A DNA stretch of 64,000 nucleotides from Adineta steineri (taxonomy: Eukaryota; Rotifera; Eurotatoria; Adinetida; Adinetidae): the NCBI GenBank assembly GCA_905250115.1, contig CAJNOI010000011.1, positions 889,414 through 953,413 of the forward strand. Direction: 5' to 3'. The notes under the pieces were generated by a model, which did not search any database, was not told the DNA's origin, and saw only the letters and a list, made by a program, of their open reading frames with translations. This document shows, piece by piece, positions 13,175 through 25,382 of the stretch. Made by a program: the position numbers and the translations under genes. The first letter of the stretch is position 1. Each line of letters starts with the position of its first letter.

Positions 13175-14269
13175 ACTCGTGATTGTCTTTTCTATTTTTA
13201 TTTTAATTCTTATATAGTCATATTGAACAGTGATTATAGATGTTAAACAAAAGTCTTTCTTAGTAGAGACACATAAGAGATCCAGTTAACATGTATTTTA
13301 TTATTTTCCAGATTTTTTTAAAAATTAGTTCCTACATAGAAATCCTCATACATATTTTCATTCGACTTGAGTAGTTTGTTTGTGTGTGTGTGTGTGTGTA
13401 TTTGTATTCTTTATTTTTCTTTCTTTATTGTTGTTTGCTTTATGTTGAGTATGAGAATATTTTCATTGGTTTAACAAAAACAAAACTAAGATATGAGATT
13501 ATAGATGATGAACTAATTAAACTAATATTGAAATAAATAATTTACTTATTTGTTCTCTTTTTATTAATAAATATTTGAAGAAGTTTTCAATTACCGAAAC
13601 TCACTCATATCTCTTTTAATAAGCACAACTCAGCGATCAAATGTGTAGATTTTTAAGATCATTACAAATAGTTCAATAAATTATTTTGAATTTATCATCA
13701 TTGTTGTGCGATATTTTTATAATGAGATAAAATATCTATTTCTAACTACATTAGTTATATGATAAATGATACGTTATGAGAAATTGATTTTGATTTCTCC
13801 TGAGCTTGATATATTCATCATTTCAAAGTTCAAAAGTTTATCTTCTGATAAGAAAATTTCAACAAAAAAATTGTTTATCACCTTCCATCTTGTGATAAAA
13901 TTATGAAATCATAATGCGCCTATCTCTGAAAAGTTCTTTATGTATAATATATACACCAACCAACATTCAAAATAAAGAGGGCGTATGAACTGTATATTTT
14001 CAATAAGACTAAATTTTAATATCATATAGATATTCATCAGGGAAAGATGTCACTCACTATTGGATGAAAGATAAAAAGAAGGAATTTATGACTGAGGCTA
14101 TCAAATAATTTTCTGTAGGTTAAAAAAAGGACAAGAAACTTGTAATATAAGTAGATAATTCCTTCATTTAATATAATTAATAGACTATTATCTACTATGA
14201 CATGTTCCGACGTTAACTTGATAAGAACAATAAACGCTTGAATCTTCTTTTGACATCAACGTCTTCTCA
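13175..14269. other. intergenic, SLC4 3' region and FAM114A upstream
   Basis: AT-rich with a (TG)n microsatellite near 13378-13399. No gene seen. Confidence 0.5.
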
Positions 14270-16645
14270 ATGTCGATTTCTTCTAAGCAAAATGATGGTG
14301 AAGATCAATTTGAAAGTGCTGATGAAGATGAATCAACATTAACTTCTATTATAAAATCCATTACTCCATCTCGATCTAATAAAATTATAACTTCTATCAA
14401 TCAAAATCAAATACAAATAGTATCTCATTCACCAGTAACTGACAAGTGGAATGACTGGAATATTGACAATGACATATCTCTAGATAAAAAGATACAAACG
14501 ACGACTTCAACTATTTTAGAAAAAGATGATAGTTTATTTGAAAATAATCAAATTGAATTAAATGCAAGAATCGCTCGTTACAATGACGAGTTATTATCAT
14601 CGACAATAGTAACAAAACATAATGTTAAAGATGCTCATTTTGTATTAGATAGACTTGCTGCTCAACCATCGGTACATTCCGTATGTTTAACATGTCTATT
14701 CTTATTTTTTTCTTTTAAATCATTATCTCTTTCAGCCAACATGGCATACATCTTGGAGTCATTTTGGATCATTTCTATCTAATGCTAAACAAAGTGTTTC
14801 AACATTGACAAATACTGTCAGTATGTTATAGAATTATATGAAAAGTTTTCGGATTTATAGTTATTAAAATTTAGGTGAAAGTTTTACTGCAGCTATTGAA
14901 TCTGCTGAAGCTGGTCTTGGTGCACTTGATGCTCAACAAGTAGCAGAAATGGATCGTATCGCATTTAAAATTAAAGGCGAAACATCAGATAGTGAAGATG
15001 GTTTAGTATAAAAAGTTTTCTATTTGAAAATCTCTATAAAATTTTTTTCTTTTTAGAACCTGAAACGCCAAATACTCTGAATGATAAAATCGATTTCATA
15101 ACAAATCAAGATGGATGGTTTAATGCATTAAGTTTAGGAAAATTAACAAATACTGTACGTTTGTAAAAAGAAAAATCAATATTCTATAGACAGTTCATAA
15201 TAAGTCAGATCTATTGAATCTAATTTTAGAAACGTGTGTAATGAGCTTTTCATCTGTACTAAACAGATCTTTCTAATTTTATCCTTAATAGCTATCATGG
15301 TCAAATTAATATTTTGTGAATGTATCCATTCAATTGTAATGTAGTTCCTGTCTATTTAAATTCTCTTTACATACAATGCGCTCGTATTCAATCTTGATTG
15401 TTCTAATTTTAGAAATGCTTACAGGGGAAAATAATTTTTTTTCTACATATCGGCTAACAATTTCTAATGAAAATACTATTAACCTTGAAAAATTTATTAA
15501 AGATCAATATCAACATAAAATATCTTCTTGATTATATTTTTTCTATAATCTATTTTTATAGGGTATGAAAGTTGTCTCAGGTAGTCTTAATGCTCTTGAA
15601 AACGTTGGTAAAAAAACATTTGATGTATGTATAAATAATAAATTTTTATTGGCTTCTTTCTACAAATATTCATTAAACTATTAAAAGATTATTAATGAAG
15701 CTGATTCAGATTTAAAAGGAACACGTCATTTAATAAATCAATCAACACTATCTGAAGTGTGTTTATTTTTTCTTCTTATACAAAAAATTTTCTTCATATA
15801 TTTATTAGACCGTTCATGAAAAAGAACTAAAATCAATAATTATTAAAAATGAACCTGTTACATTTTTTCAATTATTTGAAAAATATCAAGGTTAAATAAA
15901 TGTGTAATATTATCGTTCATGAAATTTTTCCTTTTGAATTTTGTTTAGGTATGATACATTTTGAAGCACTTGAATTATTATCAAATCAATCTACAATTAT
16001 TCTTCAAACGATGAGATATGAAAATGAAAAAATACTTGAAGAAATTTCAAGTTATTTTCAAATAAGTAATAATGAACAAGATATTCCAACATTAGATATT
16101 TTATCAAAAAATTTTACATCCTATCAAACACAATTAAGATCATCGATATCAGTTGATAAATTACTTGAAATTTATGAATCAGCTAGTCAATTTCTTAAAG
16201 AATATGAATCAATCGATACAGAATTTGATCAAAAAGTAAAAAAGAAATTTCAATTTTTTTGTTTAATTTCTTTTTTACTTTCAAGACTTTATCTGATAAT
16301 GCAATTGATTTCTTAGCAATATTATGTTCATCTATTATTGAATATTATCGTAAAACAGCAGAATTATTTTTACTCGGTTGTCAAAGTTTAACATCATTTT
16401 CAATTGATATTGAATTATTATCTATTTATCGAAAACAACAACAAGATTTTTCTAATATGCTTACTGGTATATCAAATCTATTTGTTAAACATATAACTGA
16501 TTATAATCATAGTTATAATTTAAAATTTCTCAATCAAATATTTCTACAATCATCTATTTCACAAACTTATGCATCTAATGCTTATATTCTATTAAAACCT
16601 ATTATTAGTCAATCGATTTTATATCATACATCAACAACAAGATAG
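14270..16645 (+). CDS. FAM114A-family protein
   Basis: Homologue of FAM114A1/A2 (NOXP20-like), cytoplasmic proteins of poorly known role linked to Golgi/Rab trafficking. Exons 14270-14680, 14736-14820, 14875-15000, 15057-15154, 15562-15624, 15688-15756, 15809-15890, 15949-16235, 16286-16645 give 526 residues in frame. The N-terminus is acidic and low-complexity. The family core begins near residue 137 with PTWHTSWSHFGSFLSNAKQS, then ESFTAAIESAEAGLGA, a GKLTNTGMKVVSGSLNALENVGKKTFD segment broken by an intron, and a helical C-terminal half (FQLFEKYQGMIHFEALELLS onward). The assignment rests on the W-rich segment followed by the T/S-rich amphipathic region and the GMKVVSGSLNALE motif. The 407-base intron 15155-15561 is longer than its neighbours and contains nothing recognisable. 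Confidence 0.8.
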
Positions 16646-17645
16646 ATGAATGCTCTTTCTTTTTTCAATATTGTATATAAAATCGAAGTAAATAAATAGT
16701 AGTTGTTCATTGCTAGACAAAATAAATAATTGCATTAAAAGGAATCATATAAATGTTGTTCAGTCTAATAAACAGCTTGTGTTTATTTATCTCATGAGAA
16801 ATAAGCTGTTTGTTAATCGAAAACACACTTCATCGTATATATCATCTGGTTCACAACTGTGATTGCATATTGTTTACATTTCATTAGTATATATATATAA
16901 TTTGTGTAGAAGTGACTATTTTAAAAGAATTACTTAAATATATATTTACATTTCAATAAAATTTTATTTATGAGTATATGTCAACTGTCGTTATGTTTAG
17001 TGTCGTAATAGAAATATTTTTTTTTAAAAGCTAAAAAAAGAAAGAAAAAACGTTTTTCTCTTCTTTTTTCAAGTATGTGCCTGTTATATTATCGCATTTT
17101 GATTTTTAACAAGAAATAACGTTGTAGAATGCTGATTGTTTCTTGCTGTTATTCATAAATTCTATTCATATGATGCAGATTTTATTTTTATCGGTAAAAA
17201 ATGTGACTAAGGATATTGTCAAACGATAGAGAGAGAAAAAAATAGGCAATTACTGATAATTATATATTCATATATTTAATGTCATTCGTTCAATATTGAG
17301 TTAAAGCTTTTATTTGAATCCTCTCAGCTTCAATATGTTTTTGAGTAATATGAGAGTTTAATTGTCGTTCTTTTTATTCTTATCAGGTAGTTTCTTTTTC
17401 TACGCCTTCTCCTTATTTTTTTTCTTCTTCTCGTATAGACATCGTTTTAATTTTTTTTCTTCTTTATTTTATTATTTTTTTTCTCTCTTATTAACGTCAT
17501 CATTGTTGTCAACCGATGAGTAAGAGACATATAAAGTAACATCCGGCATGATAAAATGATGTCGTTTTTACTATTGTCATTTACTTGAGTATACACTGGC
17601 TTTTATATTGATTGAAATAAACAAAAAGTTGCAACAACTCTAGAT
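16646..17645. other. intergenic spacer
   Basis: AT-rich, with long T/CTT tracts at 17390-17490. No gene seen. The likely promoter of the next gene has no clear TATA box. Confidence 0.5.
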
Positions 17646-18307
17646 ATGAATACAATGGAAAAAACAACAAGACAAGAAACAAATAGTAATGAAAATCAGC
17701 AACAATATATCAATAAAGCACAAGATCAACTTGTTAAAACACAAACACATCGTCGACAACCAAGAGATTATGGACGAATTTTTCGTGAATGGAATACGCC
17801 TGCTAAATGGTATCAAGCAGCTCCAGGAGCTCGTTCGATTTATTTCTATGATCCACAGTATCAAAGAAATCTTCAACAACAATCAAAAATAATAACAAGA
17901 AATAATTCTGTAAGTCTATAAAAGAATCTTTCTATTATTTTTTGAATCATCCATTAACTGCTCTTGTTCTTCTAGCCTGTACGTACACCAGTTTCAATTC
18001 GCACTCGATCAGCATCACGTGATAAACATCCTACCGGTGACTATACAAAAAGACATGAAAAATGAATAATTAATTTTATATATATTTTTTTTAAACAATG
18101 CAATTTATCAATATTTTGCTAATGTGTCTTATTTTATTTTATTTTTTTTGTTTTCTTATAAATATATTTAATACAAGAGATCATTATATATCTATGTTTG
18201 ATAATGCATCAAGTCGATGGTATAAAAAATCAAATTTATACATATCTGTTTCATTACTTGAACGAAATGCAGCCGTATCTGAACTGCAACAAGTATCCTA
18301 TAATTAA
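17646..18307 (+). CDS. small basic protein, unrecognised
   Basis: Best model: exons 17646-17909, 17976-18036 and 18180-18307, joined in frame to 150 residues. The first exon is Gln/Asn-rich, then has RDYGRIFREWNTPAKWYQAA and IYFYDPQYQRN; the second is basic (TPVSIRTRSASRDK); the third has DNASSRWYKKSNLYISVSLL. If the last donor at 18037 is not used, translation runs on to a stop at 18063-18065 and gives 117 residues. The third exon has coding-like codon use and joins at the right phase, so the longer form is preferred. Residues such as the WYQAAPG and RWYKKSN patches look conserved-protein-like, but no family could be named. It lies tail-to-tail with the galactosyltransferase-like gene, with the 5S gene between them. 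Confidence 0.55.
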
Positions 18308-18351
18308 AACAAAAAAAAAATATTATTTAAAATAGTAATCAAAAATAAACA

Positions 18352-18369
18352 AAGAAGAAAAAACAAAAA
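18352..18369 (-). terminator. Pol III terminator of the 5S gene
   Basis: Read on the minus strand, the 5S gene is followed at once by TTTTT, then G and a further T6 run, the usual RNA polymerase III stop signal. Confidence 0.8.
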
Positions 18370-18487
18370 GCTTACGACACTCGGTATTCCCAGGCGGTCA
18401 CCCATCCAAGTACTAACCGAGCCCGACGTTGCTTAACTTCAGTGATCGGACGAGAACTGGTGTATTCAACGTGGTATGGCCGTAAGC
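18370..18487 (-). rRNA. 5S ribosomal RNA
   Basis: The minus strand reads GCTTACGGCCATACCACG at the 5' end and GGGTGACCGCCTGGGAATAC near the 3' end, both hallmarks of eukaryotic 5S rRNA. The internal promoter is present (AAGCAACGTCGGGCTCGG for box A/IE, GATGGGTGACC for box C). The 5' and 3' ends (GCTTACG / CGTAAGC) pair to form helix I. About 118-120 bases, so full length, with no visible defects. It stands alone here, not in a tandem array. Confidence 0.97.
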
Positions 18488-18515
18488 ATATTTTAGAGGA
18501 TTAGTTCTCTTATTT

Positions 18516-19334
18516 CTACTTTACCTTTAATCGTTTATCCATCTTATAGAATGATAAATTTTGTGAAAGTATTAAATTATTATTGATTGGATTAATAATT
18601 ATTTCATATTGTTTCATACATTTAACAAATTCATGATCATAGATCATCTCGTTTAAACATTTTTCATTTTCTTTATCAACTTTAGATTGTAAATTTTCTA
18701 AATTATATAATCTACCTAAACGATCTAATGTAATACGATTAAATAACATAACCGAACCACTTGTTACAATTTGATATTTTTTATATAATTCTTCAACATC
18801 ACCAACATAAGCTAATGGACGATTATTTTCATATTTATTTAATTGATTAATAAGTCGTCGTAGATTTGGCATTATAACAAATGATTCATCACTTGCTCGT
18901 AAAAACCAATGATACGGTGCAAACATATATTGTTGTTGTAAATATAGAAGAACATTAAGAGTTTCTTGTGTTATTGTAGTTGGTGATATATCAGTTGTAT
19001 TTTCAAATGCTTCTAATGTCATTAATTCAATACTTGTATTTAGAAGACGAGTAACAAAATAAAAACGATCACATCGTTTACCCCAACTATAAGCAATAGC
19101 TCGTGCTGATGTTAAATGACGATTATTTTCAGTAAGTACAAAACAAAATATTAATGATGGACTTCGTGTTGTGATATCAATTTTCTGTTCGACATGATGA
19201 TTATTAATTCTATTAAAGAGATATACTGTAAATATCAACCAAACAATTCCAATACAAAATAATAGAATAAAAACATAGAAGACTCGAGAAAATGGTCTTA
19301 AATAACGTCGCCACGATCGATTATAATACAACAT
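18516..19334 (-). CDS. core-1 beta-1,3-galactosyltransferase-like type II membrane protein, unusual active site
   Basis: Single-exon gene, 272 residues. It has a short basic cytoplasmic tail, a membrane anchor at about residues 18-41, then a lumenal glycosyltransferase-like domain, the layout of Golgi glycosyltransferases. ARAIAYSWGKRCDRFYFVTR and YHWFLRASDESFVIMPNLRR match the ATWGKRC and WFLKADDDTYVI...NLR blocks of the T-synthase (C1GALT1) family. The metal-binding DDD is replaced by SDE, so catalysis is doubtful; the chaperone Cosmc (C1GALT1C1) is also a DDD-less family member. The later VTSGSVMLFNRITLDRL block resembles the family's SGGAGYVLS region. At 272 residues it is shorter than C1GALT1 (about 360). 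It ends 29 bases from the 5S gene, which is read in the same direction. Confidence 0.72.
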   Translation of the reverse strand: MLYYNRSWRRYLRPFSRVFYVFILLFCIGIVWLIFTVYLFNRINNHHVEQKIDITTRSPSLIFCFVLTENNRHLTSARAIAYSWGKRCDRFYFVTRLLNTSIELMTLEAFENTTDISPTTITQETLNVLLYLQQQYMFAPYHWFLRASDESFVIMPNLRRLINQLNKYENNRPLAYVGDVEELYKKYQIVTSGSVMLFNRITLDRLGRLYNLENLQSKVDKENEKCLNEMIYDHEFVKCMKQYEIIINPINNNLILSQNLSFYKMDKRLKVK

Positions 19335-22300
19335 TTATGTGATACAACAACCCTTATTGAATCACATTTTTTTTATGCATGATTGCACTTATTTTTCTCC
19401 TCGCTTTTCGTTTTTTCGCTCTTTTGAAATTTACAAAGTAAATTGATTCAAGGATATTTCTATCATAAAATATGTGTGAAAATTTAATGAACAAATTTAA
19501 TAACATGCTTTTTACATATTTCATTGTCTTTTGTATCTTGTTTTTATTTACAAATAAAATTAGAAATGAAGAAATAGATCATAGTAAATTGTCACATTTC
19601 TTTTTCTAGTTTATCTTCTTTACAGTTTACATCTATGCGAAAGAAAGAAAAAATATATATATATATGAAGAACACGTTGTCAATTACATCATCTATATAT
19701 ATATTTTTGTCTCATCATATAATTATTTATTTTATATATATATATATATGTATGAACATCAACAATAGACAAAAGTCTATGAATATGATGATGTAAAATG
19801 AACCGATGTATGATTTTGCATATATACTATATAAATATACTTATTGTCTCATCATAATACATTTTCTATCTTCGATTTCAGTGTGAACAAATAGCACTTT
19901 TATCAACGAATACATCTCACCTATACATATAGATGTTTATGTTAGATTTATATAAAGGGCGAGAGAATTGGATTGAAAATCATTGAATTTGTATAAATAC
20001 TGTTAAAAATCGTTTCATTGTCACTCGATTAATTTTGAATGTCTCAAGTGAACATGAAATGTTCATTGTTCATCGTTTTATTTTTATGTATACATGTTTG
20101 TTAATTATTGAGATTTATAACACTTAAAAATCTATTGTAAATACTATTAAACGTAAAAAATATCTTCTATAAAAATAAACTGCGTAGATTTATAATGGGC
20201 ATATGACTAGTTTTATTTATCTATTATTGAAGCTCGCTTTTCTTTTTCTTTTTTTTTGTCTGAGCACGCTATTCATATCATCATATAAAACAGCACAACA
20301 ATAGGGGTTATGAATGCGCGTGAGCGTCATCACATGAATAGGGTAATAGTAATATAGTAGTAGAAGATGTAAAACATAAGAGAAACGAAGAAGAAGAATA
20401 CGTCGAGAAAAAAGACAGAATGAAAGAACGATAGAGGAAAACAGCAGCAGCTGATCGAGGCCCCGTGTAAAAAAAGAGCATTTTTTTCGGTATGTGAAGG
20501 GGGTAGATTTTTGCGAGACGAACGTCAGGCGGAGGATGTTGTTTTTTTGCGTTTCAGATGCTCAAACAACCCTTTTTTCTTCTATATACTAGCAGCAGAA
20601 ACACAACAAGTCGATAAAATTTACCCATCATCAGCAGCAATAAGAAACCTAACAACAACAGCAACTAACAAAAGCAAAAATATATATAGCAACATATTTT
20701 TAATTACTTCTCGTGTTCAACTGTGCATTCTTTACAAAATTACAAGAAAAAATTTTATGTAGCAAGTAATTGTTGTTCGATTTCTTAATTAGAGAGAAAA
20801 AAAATCTTTCAATTATCCGTAGAAGTTTATTTTTGTTTAACAAGGCCACTCAATCGTTTCTCTTCTTTTTTTTGTATTCATATAAATCCTTCTATTCATT
20901 GTATTGTTAAATGAACAAATACTTTACATTCGAGAAAAAGAATTGAAAAAAAGGTGGCAACAGGGTATAATAATATACTGAGCGATGACTTAATCATTAT
21001 ATTTGAACAGCTGCTTTTTATTAGCACACAAAGAAAAAGACTTGAATTGACCTTGATTCATTGAAATTGTCCTTAGATAACAAGACACTCACACGCATTT
21101 ATATTTAACTTTATTAGTGGAAGAGAATAGAAATAGAATCATTCATGTCGTTGGCGAGTAGTGATAGTTACAATAATAGACCAGAATTTATATCAATTTC
21201 TTTATTTACTTCTATTCTGACTTATGTCATATACATGAAAAAAAAAGTTATTTGGAGAGGTATAAAAAAAAGAACGAAGCAGTGTATAGAAAGAGACAAG
21301 AAAAAGAAAAGAAGTAGAATAAGAGAAGGGAAAGAGAGCCATGCAAACACACACACACACACACACACGCACATACACATACAGCACAGGGACAGTGTCA
21401 ATCCCATTCTGTCGTTTACTTGCTTGTGCGTCGTTACTACTACTACTACTAGATTGTCGATGACGTCGTCATTTCTCTCTGATCATAATTGGTAACATAT
21501 GTGTTCACATGTTCATCAAAACATTTCTAGATTTTTATTTTATAGACAAAGAAAAATAAAAATGATATATATAGAAAGAAAATAAGTCATCTAAATTTTA
21601 TATCTCTCGAACCTAATGTTATTTTCTAGTCGTCAACAATCTCTTTCTTTTTTGCGTATATAGTTGTTCTAGTATTCGTTGACGATAATCAACTAAGCAG
21701 AAGAATGTGATGCTAAATCGTCGTTCGAAATGTCCTATATGATAAGAAGCGGAAATAAAAAGATAGAATAGTTTCTATCATAGCGTCCATCATTGCACTA
21801 TAGGGAAACATTAGTTCCTTGTTATTACATCGTGTAGAAAAGAAAAAAAGACCTAGAGGAAATTACAAGAGAAAAAAAAATTGGCTCATATTGCAACTAC
21901 GTCAAGGTTAGTATTTTTCATCGTCGTCTCATCTTCATTAAGCTGTGTGTGTGCATATTGATTGTTATCAATTTGATTCACGAAAGAGAGGTGTAGAAAT
22001 AAACGAGAAAAAACGAGTCTAGCAAGCCACTTGAAATACTAAATGTCATTTAAATTATCTTACATGCATATTATTTATATACATATTTATTTATGCATAA
22101 CCTATATTTATATTAAACCATTATTTTCTTTTATAGAATATTATCTATCAATATAAACGATCTCCTTATTTGTAAATTGAATTCATTATTTATAACTATC
22201 GGGGTGGCAAGCTGTTGGACATTTCTATCTACTGTAAGTTATCTCACATATATGTGTATATATACATATAGATGATTATACTCATTCATTTGTTCATTTT

Positions 22301-23595
22301 TGACAAGAGTGTTGATGATGTTTCATTGAGAAGTAAGACAGATAAATATCTCTGTCGCGTCAGTGATACGTTTGTGTATTTAGCCCCCTGCTTGACCAGT
22401 CGATTGAGTTATTCTTCTCACTTGTGTTTTATTGTCTTATCAAAACTTTGAGTAAATGTCGTGTATATATAGACTATCTCCTACATCACGGCAGCATTGT
22501 CCTTCAATTTACAGACGAAAGAATGATTAATAACTATGGAAATCTTGACCTTTAAAAAGTTTTCTTTTATTTTTCTTTTAATTGCATAGTCAAATTTACT
22601 AAAGTAAAGTTATGCAAGCTGCTCATCATTATCGGATTAGAGACCGTAAGGGGACACAACAAATATATAATATATTTATAATAATTTTTGCGTGCCTCAT
22701 ACTATTGAACACACATTTGTATTTGTTCGATTGCGCAAGAAGTACAAATCTAGATCAGGAATGGTGTTTGATAGAAAGAAATGAAAAAAAAAGAAAAAAG
22801 AAAGAACGCAAATTGGATACGCTCAATCAATTTTTATTTCTTGTCATTTGCGTTTCGTTGTATGAGAGAGTTCATTGATCGATTAGATCGTTGTAGTTGT
22901 GACATATGTGTATGGTCATTAAATTCGAGTTATTTTTTATTATTGAGCTGGCTGACGAGAGAAAGAAAGAGAGACAGAGACAGGGAGAAGGAGTATGCTG
23001 AAAGATAAACGTTTCTGTCTCGTCTTCAGTAATTGATGTTACACTTTTCGTGAGTGAATTTAAAAATATGTTAATAGAAAAAAAAGAGAGTCAAAAGAAA
23101 AAATTATTGACACGTTTTTTTTCTTTATATATATGTTAACATTGAAGAAGACTAAAGAAATAGTTAATATAGGAAATAAGGGATATAGAATAACCTTGTA
23201 TGAATATATATATGTATATTGTACTTAAGTTATAAGAAATGCTCATTCCTGTAGATTATTATGTTTTCTTTCGTGATAGATTTTGTTATTGATCTTTGAA
23301 GGTGAAAATGAAAAAGAGAGGGAAAGAGGGGGGGGGGGCAGGAATCAAGAATGTATAATATTTAACTATATAAAAGATTGAATTAATACAAGAAAAAAAC
23401 ACACGTGGTATTCGTGTCGTTTACTTTGATGATGTTCACAGTTTGACATGCTTTATACGCATTTTTTTTCTTTTCTTCCTGTCTTTAACTATATGTATAT
23501 GTATGTATATATATATATATAAACAAAACAATGAAGTTTTCATTCTCATTTCATATTCTCTTTGTTTCTATAATTTTCAATAGGTTCACCGAAAG
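19335..23595. other. 4.3 kb region upstream of the Yippee-like gene
   Basis: No protein gene seen. It holds TA microsatellites (19735-19750, 23508-23521), a (CA)n run at 21348-21368, an ACT run near 21436-21450, a G10 run near 23329, and purine-rich tracts. Because the Yippee start codon lies 14 bases after an AG acceptor at 23581-23582, part of this region is probably a long intron separating a 5' untranslated exon (or the spliced-leader site, if trans-spliced) from the coding part. Confidence 0.45.
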
Positions 23596-24184
23596 ATGGT
23601 GAAGAATAGTCATCATAACGGTTCCAAAACACTCGGTAAATTATTCCAATATTATTTACCAGCTAAAACTCATCGAACCTATTCATGTCTTCATTGTCGG
23701 GCTCAATTGGCTAGTCATGATGAACTTATTTCAAAAGTATTTACAAAACTTAAATATAATTTTAAATTATTTATTTTGTATTTTTAGTCATTTCAAGGCA
23801 GTCAAGGTCGTGCATACTTATTTAATTCAGTGTATGTACTTTTCTTTAGTTATTTAATATTTATTCTTGGGTTTTTTTCTTCTCTATTTTTTTAAGTGTT
23901 AATGTGAATACCAGTGCTGCAGAAGAACGAGTATTACTTACAGGTCTTCATGAAGTCGCTGATATTTATTGTGATTGTTGTAAAACATTGCTTGGCTGGA
24001 AATATGTAAAGATCTATTGATTAATATTTATTATAAAATATTAATTTTTGTATTCAAGGAACATGCATTTGAATCAAGTCAAAAATATAAAGAAGGGAAG
24101 TATATTATTGAACTTGTGCATATGATTAAAGATAATGGTTGGGATGATGAAAATGTTGATCGTTCAGAATATTTAAAAAAATAA
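23596..24184 (+). CDS. Yippee-like zinc-binding protein (YPEL1-4 group)
   Basis: Small, very conserved zinc-binding protein of nucleus/centrosome; the molecular role is unsettled. Exons 23596-23736, 23788-23831, 23897-24005, 24059-24184 give 139 residues. The Yippee fold is complete: [20 protein letters not shown] with the first Cxx[33 protein letters not shown] and the second CxxC (CDCC), then [19 protein letters not shown] and MIKDNGW. This is the YPEL1-4 type rather than YPEL5. The C-terminus extends about 16 residues beyond the usual end, and the N-terminus has a short His/Ser extension. An acceptor just before the start codon shows the leader is spliced. Confidence 0.96.
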
Positions 24185-25306
24185 ATCAATTGACCCGCGT
24201 GCCACAAACAGTGATGTTAACAGTTTTCAAAAAAAAAAATACAAAAAAAGAAACACAAATCAATTCTATATATCATTCGTTTTTCCTTCTATTTATCTAG
24301 TCATCTTTCCATATATCAACCGTCGATTTTTTTTTCAAAATTAGTATTATCTTTGGGATAAATAGAGGAAAAAAACAAGAACAATATTGATTTGTGCCAC
24401 TCTTTTTTTTCTTTTATTTTTGTTTTTTCGTTATTTAATGTATATGTATAGCAAAACTTTCTTGCTACTTTCATGTATATAGATTTTTCTTGTGTATATA
24501 TTTATATATATATATCTATATCAGATATTTAAACGTCATAGAAGCAAGCTTTTTGTTTTGTTTTTTCTATTATTGTTTCGATCGGTGTCTGTTTCTCCGG
24601 CGTAAATTGTTTTTTTTTTGGACAAAAGAAATAAAGAGTGACTATGACGACCGTGTGAAAAGAAGGCAAAGATTTTTTTTTTACTATTCTATAGTAGAAG
24701 AATTAAGATTGTTGAGTAATCATTGATAAGAAGATTTGTATGCTTGTAAAACAAGAATTATATAGGTCATCGATGATCATATGCAAATAACACACTTGGG
24801 AAATCGATGGTACATATGTGCGAAGGACGAATATTGCCTTGTCAAAATGATAACGTCTATTTCGAATTATGATCAATGATAGGGTTTATCAGTTATTGGA
24901 TTAAATAGAATATGATATATTCTTTGTTGATATACTGTTCTTGAAATCTTATTCAAGATCAAAAAAATTCTTTTATGTATAAGAAATAATATTTTTTGTC
25001 GTGAAAAAAAATTATGTCTAAATATTTAATAATTATACCTATCACGGGTAATATATGTTACCCTGACGAAAAATGTTATTCATGTCAGACTAACATTTTG
25101 ATAATAATTTCTTCAACAGAATAATATTTAAAAATATGAATGTTTGATTCAAGTAATTATTATTTAACTGTTCTTTTTTTTGATAATAATGGCTTAACTA
25201 CATTAACCACACTAGATATATACAAAGTTATGACTGATTTTTGAAAAGTACGATAACAAGAAAAAAAAATTGGTTTCGTTACGGTTGGTCAGGCTGTACA
25301 TACGTA
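24185..25306. other. intergenic spacer
   Basis: AT-rich with T-runs and a TA/ATAT stretch near 24500. No gene seen. An open frame at 24490-24726 is built on the microsatellite and T-runs. Confidence 0.5.
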
Positions 25307-25314
25307 TATATAAA
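25307..25314 (+). promoter_or_regulatory. possible TATA box of the copine-domain gene
   Basis: TATATAAA lies 69 bases before the start codon. It sits in a short stretch less AT-rich than its surroundings, which makes it somewhat more convincing than most. Confidence 0.35.
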
Positions 25315-25382
25315 CAAAGTAGAATGTTTTGATCGTCAGTAATATAAACGTATTCACGGTTGATTGCTAACATATATAGAAA

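Noticed and set aside
21202-21495. Overlapping open frames on both strands around 21.2-21.5 kb
   Set aside because: They are carried by the (CA)n microsatellite and purine runs; composition is not protein-like and no family block is seen.
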